64,000 nt of DNA from Megamonas sp. UBA1796 (GTDB taxonomy: Bacteria; Bacillota; Negativicutes; Selenomonadales; Selenomonadaceae). The notes below the pieces were generated by a model that was not told the DNA's origin, ran no database searches, and saw nothing but the letters and a program-made list of their open reading frames with translations. This document shows, piece by piece, positions 51,967 to 61,074 of the stretch; position 1 is the first letter of the stretch; each line of letters starts with the position of its first letter. The position numbers and the translations under genes are program-made. The stretch is taken from assembly GCA_002319795.1 (NCBI GenBank), contig DCFU01000032.1, forward strand, positions 48,871-112,870. Reading direction: 5' to 3'.

Positions 51967-54402
51967 ATGCAGGTATCTATTACATGGCTTAAGGATTATA
52001 TAGATTTTGAGGAAACGCCGGAAGAACTTGCCGATAAGCTCACAATGGCTGGGGTTCCGGTAGAGAATGTCATACGTGCGGATGAGGGACTTGATAAGGT
52101 TGTTACAGGCCGTATAGAAAGAATTACGAAACATCCCGATTCGGATCATTTGCAGATTTGCACAATGAACGTTGGTACGGCAGAAACGTTGCAAATCGTA
52201 ACGGGTGCACCGAATGTTGCTGAGGGACAGATTGTGCCGGTTGCGATGCTTGGGGCGCATCTGCCAAATGGTTTAAAAATTTCCAAGAGCAAGCTCAGAG
52301 GCGTGGCCTCTATGGGGATGCTTTGCTCTGCAGGTGAGCTTAAACTAGATTTAGAGAATTTGCCGGAAGAACAACAAACGGGTATTTATATTTTGCCGAT
52401 GGATACGCCGATAGGATTGTCTGCTAAGGAAGTGCTGGGGCTGGATGATGTCGTGCTTGAATTTGAGCTTACAGCGAATCGGGGTGATTGCTTCAGTGTA
52501 TTTGGCCTTGTGCGTGAAGTTGCCGTTCTTACGGGTAATATGCCGCATTGGCCTGAGATTGAAGTAAAGGAAGATGCGCCTGCTGAAACGGCATCTTTTA
52601 TAAAGATAGGTATTGCAGACGAGGATTTGTGTGCGCGTTTTTCTGCGCGTATATTAAAAAATGTAAAGATTGGACCTTCTCCGGAATGGATGCAGAAACG
52701 TTTAAATGGCGCAGGGATTCGGGCAATTAATAATGTTGTAGATGTGACGAATTTCGTTATGATTGAACTCGGTCAACCGATGCATGCGTATGATTATGAC
52801 GAGATTTCCGGGCAGAGCCTTACCGTACGACGTGCAGTTCAAGGTGAGGAACTGCATACGCTTGATGACTCTTCACGCCGGGCGAAAGGCGGAGAACTTG
52901 TTGTTGCTGATGCTGAGAAGGCTGCAGGTCTGGCAGGTGTTATGGGCGGGCTGGAAACGGAAATCACCGGTAAGACGACGACGGTTGTATTGGAGTCGGC
53001 ATCTTTCAACGGGCCAAGTATTCGCCGTACTTCACGTGCCTGTGGTTTGCATTCGGAGGCGTCGGGACGATTTGAACGCGGTGTGGATGTTAAAGAGACG
53101 CAGCGTGCACTTAACCGTGCCGCGCAGCTTCTGCAGAATATGGGAGCCTGTAACGTATGTAAAGGGATTTTAGATGTTTATCCGCATCCGGCAGATCAGG
53201 TCAAGATTATTTTTTCTGTTGAGCAGATTAACCGCCGTTTGGGTACGGAAATTTCAGGCAATCAAATGACAGGGATTTTACAGAGCCTTGGATTTGAGAC
53301 GGAGGAGTTGACGGATGGCAAGTATCTCGTGCGGGTACCATCGTGGCGAAATGATGTGACTTGTATGGAAGATCTTTCTGAGGAGATTGCACGCATCTAC
53401 GGGTTTGAGAACATCCATGCGACACTTATGGGTGGCAAGGTTATGCAGGGAGGTCAGAGCGCAGAACAGGATTTCATCGACAACATCAAGAATGCTCTTT
53501 CGAGTCTGGGCATGAGTGAAGAGCTTTCTTTTAGCTTTACCCACCCATCGATGTTCGATAAACTCAATATACCTGCGGATAGCCAGTTGCGTCAGGCAAT
53601 TCCCATCATGAATCCGCTTACAGACGAATATCCGCTTGTTCGTACAACATTGCTGTCTAGCATTTTTGAGAATACTATACGCAATTTTTCACGCAAAAAT
53701 GAAGACGTTCGTCTTTTTGAGGTAGCACCGGTATTTTTCCCGAAAGCATTACCAGTTACGGAACAACCGGATGAGGTGCTGAAACTGGCGGGCCTTATTA
53801 CAGGGCGGCGTGCACTTGTAGGCTGGAATCAGGACAAGGAATATGTTGATTTCTTTGATATCAAGGGAATTGTTGAGGAACTTCTTGTGCAGCTTAAAAT
53901 TTCAAACTATACAGTTGAAGCGGGCGAACATTATGCGATGCATCCCGGAAAGACGGCAATATTCAAAAAAGGTCGGGAAACTATTGCGACGTTGGGGGAA
54001 GTACATCCGGCAGTTGCGGAAAATCTTGGGATAACGAAAAAAATGTATATTTTTGAAATGGATGTAGCAACCCTTATGAAATATACGGCTACACATTTCA
54101 CTTACACGCAGCTGCCAAAATATCCGGCCATTAGCCGTGATTTAGCAATGCTTGTCGACGAGGCTGTAAGTGCTGCGGATATTGAAAAAACCATTGCCAA
54201 AAATGCCGGTAAGTATTTTAAGGAAATTTCTCTTTTTGATGTATATACGGGAAAGCAGATTGAGAATGGCAAAAAGAGTCTGGCTTTTACTATGCAATTT
54301 CAGGCTGTTGATAAAACGCTTACGGACGAGCAGGCTGATGTGGCTTTCCAAAGTATCCTGAAAGCGGTAGAAAAAGAATATAATGCGGTGCTCAGAACTT
54401 AA
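51967..54402 (+). CDS. pheT: Phenylalanyl-tRNA synthetase beta subunit
   Basis: The tRNA-binding and editing subunit. The 811-residue protein has, in order, the tRNA-binding OB-fold (about 40-150; GAPNVAEGQIVPVAMLGA), the B3/B4 editing domain (NNVVDVTNFVMIELGQPMHA, EASGRFERGVD), the B5 domain, a class II-like catalytic-fold core, and a C-terminal anticodon-binding ferredoxin-like domain (FDVYTGKQIENGKKSLAFTM). It lies 26 bases after pheS and shares the T-box control. Confidence 0.96.
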   Translation: MQVSITWLKDYIDFEETPEELADKLTMAGVPVENVIRADEGLDKVVTGRIERITKHPDSDHLQICTMNVGTAETLQIVTGAPNVAEGQIVPVAMLGAHLPNGLKISKSKLRGVASMGMLCSAGELKLDLENLPEEQQTGIYILPMDTPIGLSAKEVLGLDDVVLEFELTANRGDCFSVFGLVREVAVLTGNMPHWPEIEVKEDAPAETASFIKIGIADEDLCARFSARILKNVKIGPSPEWMQKRLNGAGIRAINNVVDVTNFVMIELGQPMHAYDYDEISGQSLTVRRAVQGEELHTLDDSSRRAKGGELVVADAEKAAGLAGVMGGLETEITGKTTTVVLESASFNGPSIRRTSRACGLHSEASGRFERGVDVKETQRALNRAAQLLQNMGACNVCKGILDVYPHPADQVKIIFSVEQINRRLGTEISGNQMTGILQSLGFETEELTDGKYLVRVPSWRNDVTCMEDLSEEIARIYGFENIHATLMGGKVMQGGQSAEQDFIDNIKNALSSLGMSEELSFSFTHPSMFDKLNIPADSQLRQAIPIMNPLTDEYPLVRTTLLSSIFENTIRNFSRKNEDVRLFEVAPVFFPKALPVTEQPDEVLKLAGLITGRRALVGWNQDKEYVDFFDIKGIVEELLVQLKISNYTVEAGEHYAMHPGKTAIFKKGRETIATLGEVHPAVAENLGITKKMYIFEMDVATLMKYTATHFTYTQLPKYPAISRDLAMLVDEAVSAADIEKTIAKNAGKYFKEISLFDVYTGKQIENGKKSLAFTMQFQAVDKTLTDEQADVAFQSILKAVEKEYNAVLRT

Positions 54403-54424
54403 AGAAAGTTTTATGTAATAGGAT

Positions 54425-54470
54425 GAAGCCTGCTGTCAGTTAAAAGGATTGCTGGCAACGGGCTTCTTTT
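54425..54470 (+). terminator. Possible terminator after pheT
   Basis: An imperfect stem with GAAGCC (54425-54430) and GGCTTC (54461-54466) as its base, followed by only four T. Confidence 0.5.
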
Positions 54471-54518
54471 GGCGAATTCATGGGCTGGGAAATGTAAATT
54501 GAATAGGAAGTGATGTAC

Positions 54519-54761
54519 GTGGCAAACAAAGTGGTTGTGGATATTTTTGGCGAACAATATCCTTTGAAAAGTGAGGATGATATTGCATATGTAAAGAAGT
54601 TAGCGGCTTTAGTGGATGAGAATATGCGCGATGTGGCGAAAAGGACAAATAGTTTTTCCGGCAATAAAATCAGCGTGCTTGCCGCATTGCAGATTGCAGA
54701 TGGATATTATAAGCTAAAAAGAGATTACGATGAGCTTGTAAAGCTCATTGAGGAAAAATAG
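54519..54761 (+). CDS. zapA: Cell division protein ZapA
   Basis: Small protein that bundles FtsZ filaments at the division site. The 80-residue protein has the N-terminal strand VVVDIFGEQYPL and helices ending in a coiled coil (ALQIADGYYKLKRDYDELVKL). GTG 54519 is used, 8 bases after AGGAAG; ATG 54513 is too close to that site. pheT-zapA is a usual pairing in Clostridia. A terminator follows. Confidence 0.88.
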   Translation: MANKVVVDIFGEQYPLKSEDDIAYVKKLAALVDENMRDVAKRTNSFSGNKISVLAALQIADGYYKLKRDYDELVKLIEEK

Positions 54762-54773
54762 TTTGTGTAGATA

Positions 54774-54815
54774 AAACAGGAGCAGCCATACAAAAATATG
54801 GCTGCTCCTGTTTAT
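54774..54815. terminator. Bidirectional terminator between zapA and nadE
   Basis: A perfect 17-bp stem (54774-54790 with 54797-54813) with flanking A and T runs, between converging genes. Confidence 0.88.
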
Positions 54816-54821
54816 TACGGA

Positions 54822-56714
54822 TCACTTATTCAGCAATTGTTCTTTTAGCTGATAGTATTTTCTCGTGTAGTAAGGAATATTTTGGGCTTCACGATGGTCG
54901 AATCCATAGGCTCGGCGGCTTACAGCGAGAATAGGCGGCGCCTGAATGCGTTTGGCCACGGCCATGCCGGAGAATAGATTCCACCAGCGCTCCAGATCTG
55001 CAATAAAGGCTGCGTCATTTGTAAAATATTTTTTAATGAGGCCTTTATTGCAGCCAATCTTTTCTTCAAGAGTGCCATCTATATACCATTCAAGGATGTC
55101 CTGAGGCGACGCTTTTTGCCACCGCTCAATGAAGGACTGGAAAAGATAATCGTGATATGGATATTTAATCGGATCACCTTTTCCTTTATCAACACACTGA
55201 TTTGCCGATAGTTCTGCACTTGGCACGATATTGATTGTGGCCTGTGGGATGACTTCGCGGCCATAAATTTTTTTGTTCAAATAATCGGCAAGTGCATAAA
55301 CCTGATGTTTCCATAGGTCAGCCAGGGCAGCAAGGAAGCCGGACTGGTCACCGTAAAGGGTAGAATATCCCACCGTGGTTTCCGCTTTATTTGCATTGCA
55401 GGTGAAGCCACCATCAAAGGAAGCAGCCAGACCTGCCAGGATACGTGATGAACGGTCGCGTGCCTGGATGTTTTCGGCGACGAAGGAGGAAACGTTGAAA
55501 TATTCTTTTGTATGTTCACGGAGATTTTCAATCGGCGTTGTTTCGAGTTGCTTGATCGTGTAGTCAACGGCTTCCTGAATTGGTACGATTGCGTAACGGC
55601 AGCCAAGATTCTCAGCCAGTTTTTGTGCAAGTCCCTTTGTGGTTTGTGAATTATATATGCTTGGCATATTGACAAGTAGTACATTTTCGGGTTTTAGGAT
55701 GCTGGCATAGAGAGCGGAAGCTACCGCAGAATCAATACCACCAGAGATACCAATGACCACTTTGTTCATATGAATATTTTGCATAAATTTCTTTATGCCA
55801 TAAGATAGTGCCGCATAGATATGCGCAATATCGGATCGTTCATCTTCGGGTATTGCAGGCAGGAGGTTTGTTTTCTCGAGCACTAGATAGCGCAGTTCTT
55901 CCTTATATTCCTCACAGCATAGGACAACTCTGCCGTGGCAGTCATAGACAGTACTGGAACCGTCAAAAGTGTAGACGGTTTTGCCATTGTTTTGCAAACC
56001 TGTATTGTTTACATAAATGAGCGGTGTTTCGAGAGATGCAGCCTGCGCACCGAAGACCCGGTTGCGTTTATTATTTTTACCGAGTGTATAAGGCGAGGAA
56101 GAAATATTAACGAAAAAGTCAAGATGATCTTTCTGCTTTAAAATTTCCATAGGAGCAAGAGCGTAATCGTCACTCCAACCATCTTCACACAGCAGACAAC
56201 CAACGGTATAGTTTTTTCCTTTGGCTTGGAAACAAATGGGAGAAAGAAGGTCTTCCGGTTGTTTTTGCATTTCACAGGCAAGTTTCTGCAGACTGAAAAA
56301 ATGGCGTGTATCATCAAATTCACGATAATTTGGCATCAATGTCTTGATGGTGAAAGGATATGGCATGGAAGCTGGTCGCACGAGTTGGCCATTTTGTGCT
56401 GTGAAGAAGGCATTATACTTGCGCAGCCGTCCATCGTTATTTTTCTTTGTCACATCGATGGCTATATTGCCAAACATGATACAGATATTATGGGAAGCCG
56501 CGATAATATCCTCACCACAAGTAATACACTCTTCAATAAAGGATGGCTGTTCCCAGACATCACCGAGGAAATAGCCAGGTATGGACATTTCAGGGAATAT
56601 AATGAGGTCAGCATTATTTTCTTTAGCAGTTTGTATCAAAGACAGCATTTTTTTCGTATTTGTATCAGGATGTCCGGGCTGAATTTCCATTTGTGCAAGA
56701 GCAATTTTCAGCAA
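54822..56714 (-). CDS. nadE: Glutamine-dependent NAD+ synthetase
   Basis: Makes NAD from nicotinic-acid adenine dinucleotide, taking ammonia from glutamine. About 630 residues. The N-terminal nitrilase-type glutaminase domain (about 1-280) has the glutamate in IIFPEMSIPGY and the cysteine in GCLLCEDGWS. The C-terminal synthetase domain has the ATP loop VIGISGGIDSAVASALYA and a late GDQSGFLAALADLWKHQVY. TTG at 56714 is used because AAAGAGGTG sits 8 bases upstream of it and the frame then starts as family members do; an ATG six codons earlier is the alternative. Confidence 0.92.
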   Translation of the reverse strand: MLKIALAQMEIQPGHPDTNTKKMLSLIQTAKENNADLIIFPEMSIPGYFLGDVWEQPSFIEECITCGEDIIAASHNICIMFGNIAIDVTKKNNDGRLRKYNAFFTAQNGQLVRPASMPYPFTIKTLMPNYREFDDTRHFFSLQKLACEMQKQPEDLLSPICFQAKGKNYTVGCLLCEDGWSDDYALAPMEILKQKDHLDFFVNISSSPYTLGKNNKRNRVFGAQAASLETPLIYVNNTGLQNNGKTVYTFDGSSTVYDCHGRVVLCCEEYKEELRYLVLEKTNLLPAIPEDERSDIAHIYAALSYGIKKFMQNIHMNKVVIGISGGIDSAVASALYASILKPENVLLVNMPSIYNSQTTKGLAQKLAENLGCRYAIVPIQEAVDYTIKQLETTPIENLREHTKEYFNVSSFVAENIQARDRSSRILAGLAASFDGGFTCNANKAETTVGYSTLYGDQSGFLAALADLWKHQVYALADYLNKKIYGREVIPQATINIVPSAELSANQCVDKGKGDPIKYPYHDYLFQSFIERWQKASPQDILEWYIDGTLEEKIGCNKGLIKKYFTNDAAFIADLERWWNLFSGMAVAKRIQAPPILAVSRRAYGFDHREAQNIPYYTRKYYQLKEQLLNK

Positions 56715-56741
56715 ATTATACACCTCTTTCATGGATTATAG

Positions 56742-56770
56742 TTCAAATCTTGCAGGAGCTATGCTATAAT
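56742..56770 (+). promoter_or_regulatory. ybaK promoter
   Basis: TTCAAA (56742-56747), 17 bases, TATAAT (56765-56770) with a TGC extension; divergent from nadE. Confidence 0.65.
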
Positions 56771-56821
56771 AAAAGCTAATCTGTTAAAAAGGAGATACTT
56801 TCTTATGTATGGTGATATGAA

Positions 56822-57301
56822 ATGAAGAAGACAAAAAAGACAAATGCAGCTCGTATACTGGACAGTATGGAAATTTCTTACGAGCTTCGAGAATATACGG
56901 TAGACCCGGATGACCTCAGTGCGGTTCATGTGGCAGATCAGGTTGGCATGCCGGTTCAAAGGGTATTCAAAACGCTGGTAGCACGCGGTGATAAAAATGG
57001 TGTGCTTATGGCCTGTATTCCAGGTGACGGAGAGCTTGATTTGAAAGCGGTTTCGGCAGCCTCAGGGAATAAGCGGGTGGAGATGGTACATCTAAAGGAG
57101 GTTTTTGGCCTTACTGGCTATATCCGTGGCGGCTGTTCCCCACTTGGAGCAAGAAAAGATTATCCGGTTTATCTTGATAAAAGTGCTGCGCAATGGGATA
57201 CCATTGCAATCAGCGCGGGTAAGCGCGGAGAGCAGCTTTTGCTTGCGCCTGCAGATCTTATACGTGCCGTAAAGGCAACGATTGTGCAAATCTCACGTTA
57301 A
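56822..57301 (+). CDS. ybaK: Cys-tRNA(Pro)/Cys-tRNA(Cys) deacylase YbaK
   Basis: Removes misloaded cysteine from tRNA-Pro (trans-editing). The 159-residue single YbaK/ProRS-type editing domain has the KT motif VFKTLVARGDKNG, GDGELDLKAVS and the C-terminal GGCSPLGARKDYPVYLD, which matches the YbaK subgroup. The ATG follows a weak GGTGAT site. Single gene between nadE (divergent) and thrC. Confidence 0.9.
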   Translation: MKKTKKTNAARILDSMEISYELREYTVDPDDLSAVHVADQVGMPVQRVFKTLVARGDKNGVLMACIPGDGELDLKAVSAASGNKRVEMVHLKEVFGLTGYIRGGCSPLGARKDYPVYLDKSAAQWDTIAISAGKRGEQLLLAPADLIRAVKATIVQISR

Positions 57302-57364
57302 TATGTATATTTTAGCATATTACGGATAGATAATGAAATTATTTTATGGGAAGAGGCGATATGG

Positions 57365-58852
57365 ATGAAATATATCAGTACAAGAGGCAGTGGGAAAATA
57401 TTGAATTCGGCGCAGGCAATTATTTCGGGTATTGCAGAGGATGGTGGTTTGTTTGTCCCTGCAGAGATACCAAAAGTCTCGCTGGACTTTATCTCACAAT
57501 TGAAGGGTCTTTCCTATGAAGAGCGTGCAAAACGTGTTTTACAATGCTTTTTAACGGATTATACTCGTGAGGAAATAGAGGACTGCGTAACCAGGGCTTA
57601 TGGAAATGGAAAATTTGATTCAGTAAAAGTTGCTCCGCTTACAATATTTGATGATGTTTCAGTCCTTGAATTGTGGCATGGGCCGACAAGTGCGTTCAAA
57701 GATATGGCATTACAATTGTTGCCTCAGCTTATGCGTACAGCACTTAAAAAGACTGGTGAAAAAAGTCAGGTGCTCATCCTGGTGGCTACCTCGGGGGACA
57801 CAGGTAAGGCTGCACTTGAAGGGTTTAAGGATACTGAGCAAATTAAAATTCTCGTGTTTTATCCTGAGGGAGGCGTGAGTCAAATTCAACGCCTGCAGAT
57901 GCTTACGCAGCAGGGAAGTAATGTTTCTGTCATGGCTGTACGTGGAAATTTTGATGATGCGCAGAGTGGTGTTAAAGAGATTTTTGGAAACAAGGAATTC
58001 AATAAAGTTTTATGCCAGGAGAATGTGAAACTTTCTTCGGCAAATTCCATTAATTGGGGTCGTCTTGTACCACAGATTGTTTACTATTTCAGTGCTTATG
58101 CAGATTTGTTGGACGCAGGCCGGATTCAGCCAGGTGAGAAAATAAATTTTACGGTTCCAACAGGAAATTTCGGCGATATTCTTGCAGGTTTCTATGCAAA
58201 ATGTATGGGGCTGCCAGTGCATAAGCTGATTTGTGCTTCTAATGCAAACAATGTTCTTACGGATTTTTTACGAACGGGTATTTATGATAGAAAACGTGAA
58301 TTTTATAAGACAGTATCTCCGTCAATGGATATTTTGATATCAAGCAATCTGGAACGCCTTTTATACCATATGACGCAGGATACTGCAATGGTGGACGGAT
58401 GGATGAGGGCACTTGGCAAAACAGGGAGATATGAGGTCGGGGATGCTATTCGTACCAAAATACAAGAAATATTTTGGTCGGATTGGGCGAATGATGCAAC
58501 AACCAAACAGGAAATCAAAAAAGTATACATGGAAAAGAAATATGTACTTGATACACATACATCCGTAGCTTGGAAGGTTGCTGAATCTTATCAGAAACAA
58601 ACATGTGACCAACATCCAATGGTTATCATTTCTACAGCAAGTCCCTATAAGTTTAACGAGAGTGTATTGCAGGCTCTGGATGTTAAAACAGAAGGAATGG
58701 ATGTGTTTGCACTTTTAGATAAGTTGTCTGAATATAATACGAGCAAAGTCCCTCGTGGTCTGGATTTTTTGCGTACGGCAAAAGTACAGCATACAGGAAT
58801 ATGTGATAAGAAGCAGATGCAGCAGGAGGTTGCTTCCTTCAGCAAAAAATAA
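57365..58852 (+). CDS. thrC: Threonine synthase
   Basis: PLP enzyme that turns O-phosphohomoserine into threonine. The 495-residue form matches the longer yeast/E. coli-like class (thrC type 2). The PLP lysine is Lys112 in GPTSAFKDMALQL. VATSGDTGKAALEGF and VPTGNFGDILAGF are the cofactor-phosphate loops. GAAGAGG precedes the ATG. It is separated from hom-thrB by 10 kb, so the threonine genes are in two places. A hairpin terminator follows. Confidence 0.94.
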   Translation: MKYISTRGSGKILNSAQAIISGIAEDGGLFVPAEIPKVSLDFISQLKGLSYEERAKRVLQCFLTDYTREEIEDCVTRAYGNGKFDSVKVAPLTIFDDVSVLELWHGPTSAFKDMALQLLPQLMRTALKKTGEKSQVLILVATSGDTGKAALEGFKDTEQIKILVFYPEGGVSQIQRLQMLTQQGSNVSVMAVRGNFDDAQSGVKEIFGNKEFNKVLCQENVKLSSANSINWGRLVPQIVYYFSAYADLLDAGRIQPGEKINFTVPTGNFGDILAGFYAKCMGLPVHKLICASNANNVLTDFLRTGIYDRKREFYKTVSPSMDILISSNLERLLYHMTQDTAMVDGWMRALGKTGRYEVGDAIRTKIQEIFWSDWANDATTKQEIKKVYMEKKYVLDTHTSVAWKVAESYQKQTCDQHPMVIISTASPYKFNESVLQALDVKTEGMDVFALLDKLSEYNTSKVPRGLDFLRTAKVQHTGICDKKQMQQEVASFSKK

Positions 58853-58881
58853 AACTTTAATAGATTTTCATTATCAATTAT

Positions 58882-58924
58882 AAACACAGTAAAACAGTCT
58901 TTATTTTACTGTGTTTATGTTTTC
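58882..58924 (+). terminator. Terminator after thrC
   Basis: A perfect 13-bp stem (58882-58894 with 58904-58916) with a short T-rich tail. Confidence 0.75.
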
Positions 58925-59027
58925 ATGTTGATTTCTCAATATTAAGAAATAATTTATTTGTTAAAAAAATAGAAGGATTTTCTGGTTTTATGGAGAAATA
59001 GTCTAAACAGTGATATGAATCCAGATA

Positions 59028-59054
59028 ATTGTATCATAAAACGATTGTATCATG
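59028..59054 (+). repeat. Tandem direct repeat upstream of pckA
   Basis: ATTGTATCAT occurs at 59028-59037 and again at 59044-59053, 16 bases apart, about 30 bases before the pckA start. Each is followed by A-rich bases. It could bind a regulator; I do not recognise the motif. Confidence 0.6.
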
Positions 59055-59082
59055 AAAAAACTATTGAAAGAGGTAGGAGAAC

Positions 59083-60660
59083 ATGGGAGACACTCAGCAG
59101 TTATTTGCGTCCGAGTTTTTACAAGGTGCAAAAAAAGTAGCTTACAACCTTGGCGTTGAAGCATTGGTTGAGGAAGCAATCAAGAATGGCGAGGGAGAGC
59201 TTTCAGATACAGGGGCCTTGTCTGTAAGAACTGGTAAGCATACCGGCCGTTCGCCAAAGGATAAATTTATAGTTGATACCCCGACTACGCATGATGTTAT
59301 CAGTTGGACGAATAATGCACCGTGTACAGAAGAAACCTTCAATAGCCTTTATGCCAAGATGAAGGAATTTTCCCAAGAGCATCAACTTTATGTGACAGAT
59401 GCTTATGTTGGTGCTGATGAAGAAACAACCCTGCAGCTTAAGGTGATTACGGAGTATGCATGGCATCAGCTATTTGGAAAGCAACTCTTTATTCGTCCTG
59501 CAACCATACCGACAACGCCGGAAGGCTTTACGGTTATTTATATGCCGAGTGTGAAGGCGGATCCTGAAAAAGACCATACACATTCCGAAACTTTCATTAT
59601 TTTAAATTTCGATAAGAAAATTGTTCTTATTGGCGGCGGTGAGTATGCTGGAGAGATGAAGAAATCTATTTTCTCCGTTATGAACTATTTGCTGCCACAC
59701 AAGGGCATTTTGTCAATGCATTGCTCGGCGAATATTGGTAAGGATGGTAATACAGCGGTATTCTTTGGTTTGTCTGGCACCGGCAAGACTACTTTGTCTG
59801 CGGATCCAAATCGGAGCCTTATTGGTGATGATGAGCATGGCTGGAACGATAATGGAATCTTCAATATTGAAGGTGGCTGCTATGCCAAGGTTATTGATAT
59901 TACAGACGAATCTGAACCGGAGATATACAATGCTGTCAAGTTTGGGGCTGTACTTGAGAATGTCGTATTGGATCCTATAACGAGGAAGCCTGATTATTTT
60001 GATGCCCGTTATACAAAGAATACGCGTACGGCTTATCCAGTCGATTATATTCCGAATGCTGCTTATCCGAGCAAGGGTAAACATCCAAAGGCAATTATAT
60101 TCCTTACAGCAGATGCCTATGGTGTGCTGCCGCCAATCTCAAAGCTTACCAAAGAAGAAGCAATGTATCATTTCCTTTCTGGTTATACGAGTAAGGTAGC
60201 TGGTACGGAACGTGGTGTCACAGAGCCGCAGCCAACATTTTCTATAGGTTTTGGTGAACCGTTCCTTCCATTGCCGCCGCTCCAGTATGCACGGTTGCTC
60301 GGTAAAAAAATTGATCAGTATGGTACGAAGGTATATCTCCTGAATACAGGCTGGACTGGTGGGCAGTGTGGTCAGGGCGGTCATAGGATGAAACTTTCCT
60401 ATACGCGTGCTATGGTTACAGCTATTCTTGACGGTGCACTTGATAATGTTGAGTGGGTACAGGATCCTTTGTTCAAGGTATACATTCCGAGTACTTGCCC
60501 GAATGTGCCAGCGGATATTCTCCAGCCAGTCAATACATGGTCGGATAAGGAAGCTTATAAATTACAGGCACTGAAACTTGTCAAGGCATTTCAGCAGAAT
60601 GTCAAGAAGTTTGAAGGCGAAATGTCAGAAGATATTCTCAATGCAGGTCCGCAGGCTTAA
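59083..60660 (+). CDS. pckA: Phosphoenolpyruvate carboxykinase (ATP)
   Basis: Interconverts oxaloacetate with PEP and CO2 using ATP. In anaerobes that ferment to succinate or propionate it often runs toward oxaloacetate. The 525-residue protein has the P-loop GLSGTGKTTLSAD (229-241), RTGKHTGRSPKDKF near the start, the metal-binding motif in IIFLTADAYGVLPP, and the C-terminal GGHRMKLSYTRAM. GAGGTAGGAG precedes the ATG. It is monocistronic, with a strong terminator; the tandem repeat and an AT-rich leader of ~150 bases lie upstream. Confidence 0.96.
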   Translation: MGDTQQLFASEFLQGAKKVAYNLGVEALVEEAIKNGEGELSDTGALSVRTGKHTGRSPKDKFIVDTPTTHDVISWTNNAPCTEETFNSLYAKMKEFSQEHQLYVTDAYVGADEETTLQLKVITEYAWHQLFGKQLFIRPATIPTTPEGFTVIYMPSVKADPEKDHTHSETFIILNFDKKIVLIGGGEYAGEMKKSIFSVMNYLLPHKGILSMHCSANIGKDGNTAVFFGLSGTGKTTLSADPNRSLIGDDEHGWNDNGIFNIEGGCYAKVIDITDESEPEIYNAVKFGAVLENVVLDPITRKPDYFDARYTKNTRTAYPVDYIPNAAYPSKGKHPKAIIFLTADAYGVLPPISKLTKEEAMYHFLSGYTSKVAGTERGVTEPQPTFSIGFGEPFLPLPPLQYARLLGKKIDQYGTKVYLLNTGWTGGQCGQGGHRMKLSYTRAMVTAILDGALDNVEWVQDPLFKVYIPSTCPNVPADILQPVNTWSDKEAYKLQALKLVKAFQQNVKKFEGEMSEDILNAGPQA

Positions 60661-60686
60661 CGGCTTTGTTTTATAAAAGATAGGAG

Positions 60687-60725
60687 AATCCCGCTTACGA
60701 TTTTATGATAAGCGGGATTTTTTTA
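60687..60725 (+). terminator. Terminator after pckA
   Basis: A perfect 11-bp stem (60687-60697 with 60709-60719), followed by a T-run. Confidence 0.88.
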
Positions 60726-61074
60726 TCTTTATAGGATGTGTAATAAAGCAGTATATAAAGATAACAGAAAAATGAATGAATTTTGCTTAAGGGGAGTGCT
60801 GCTGCTTTTCAAAAAAACCGATGGCGCATAGTGACATTAAGGAAACGTGGATTAAATGAATTTGCTGAATTGACGAGAGTGGATTTCGACTGGAAGGAGG
60901 TAAGAGTGCGTAATAGAAGTGATGTTTTGAGACTTTGCTGCGGCGTATAGATGGGAAAAATTAGCTAAGACAGTAGAACGGATTTATTCGTGTTTCCTTA
61001 AATAAGAGATGATGAATGTCGAGATTTCTGTTAGAATAAAAGACATAAGTTCGAAATGAAATTGAGGCGGAAGT
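60726..61074 (+). other. Region before recG with a possible small or decayed ORF
   Basis: No recognised gene. A frame from GTG 60831 to TAG 60950 gives 39 residues (MTLRKRGLNEFAELTRVDFD...), but no ribosome-binding site precedes it. AAGGAGG (60895-60901) inside it precedes a GTG at 60906 for a 14-residue peptide. A separate overlapping 12-residue frame starts at ATG 60821. Together they may be remnants of a lost gene. A TAGAAT at 61032-61037 may belong to the recG promoter, without a clear -35. Confidence 0.25.
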
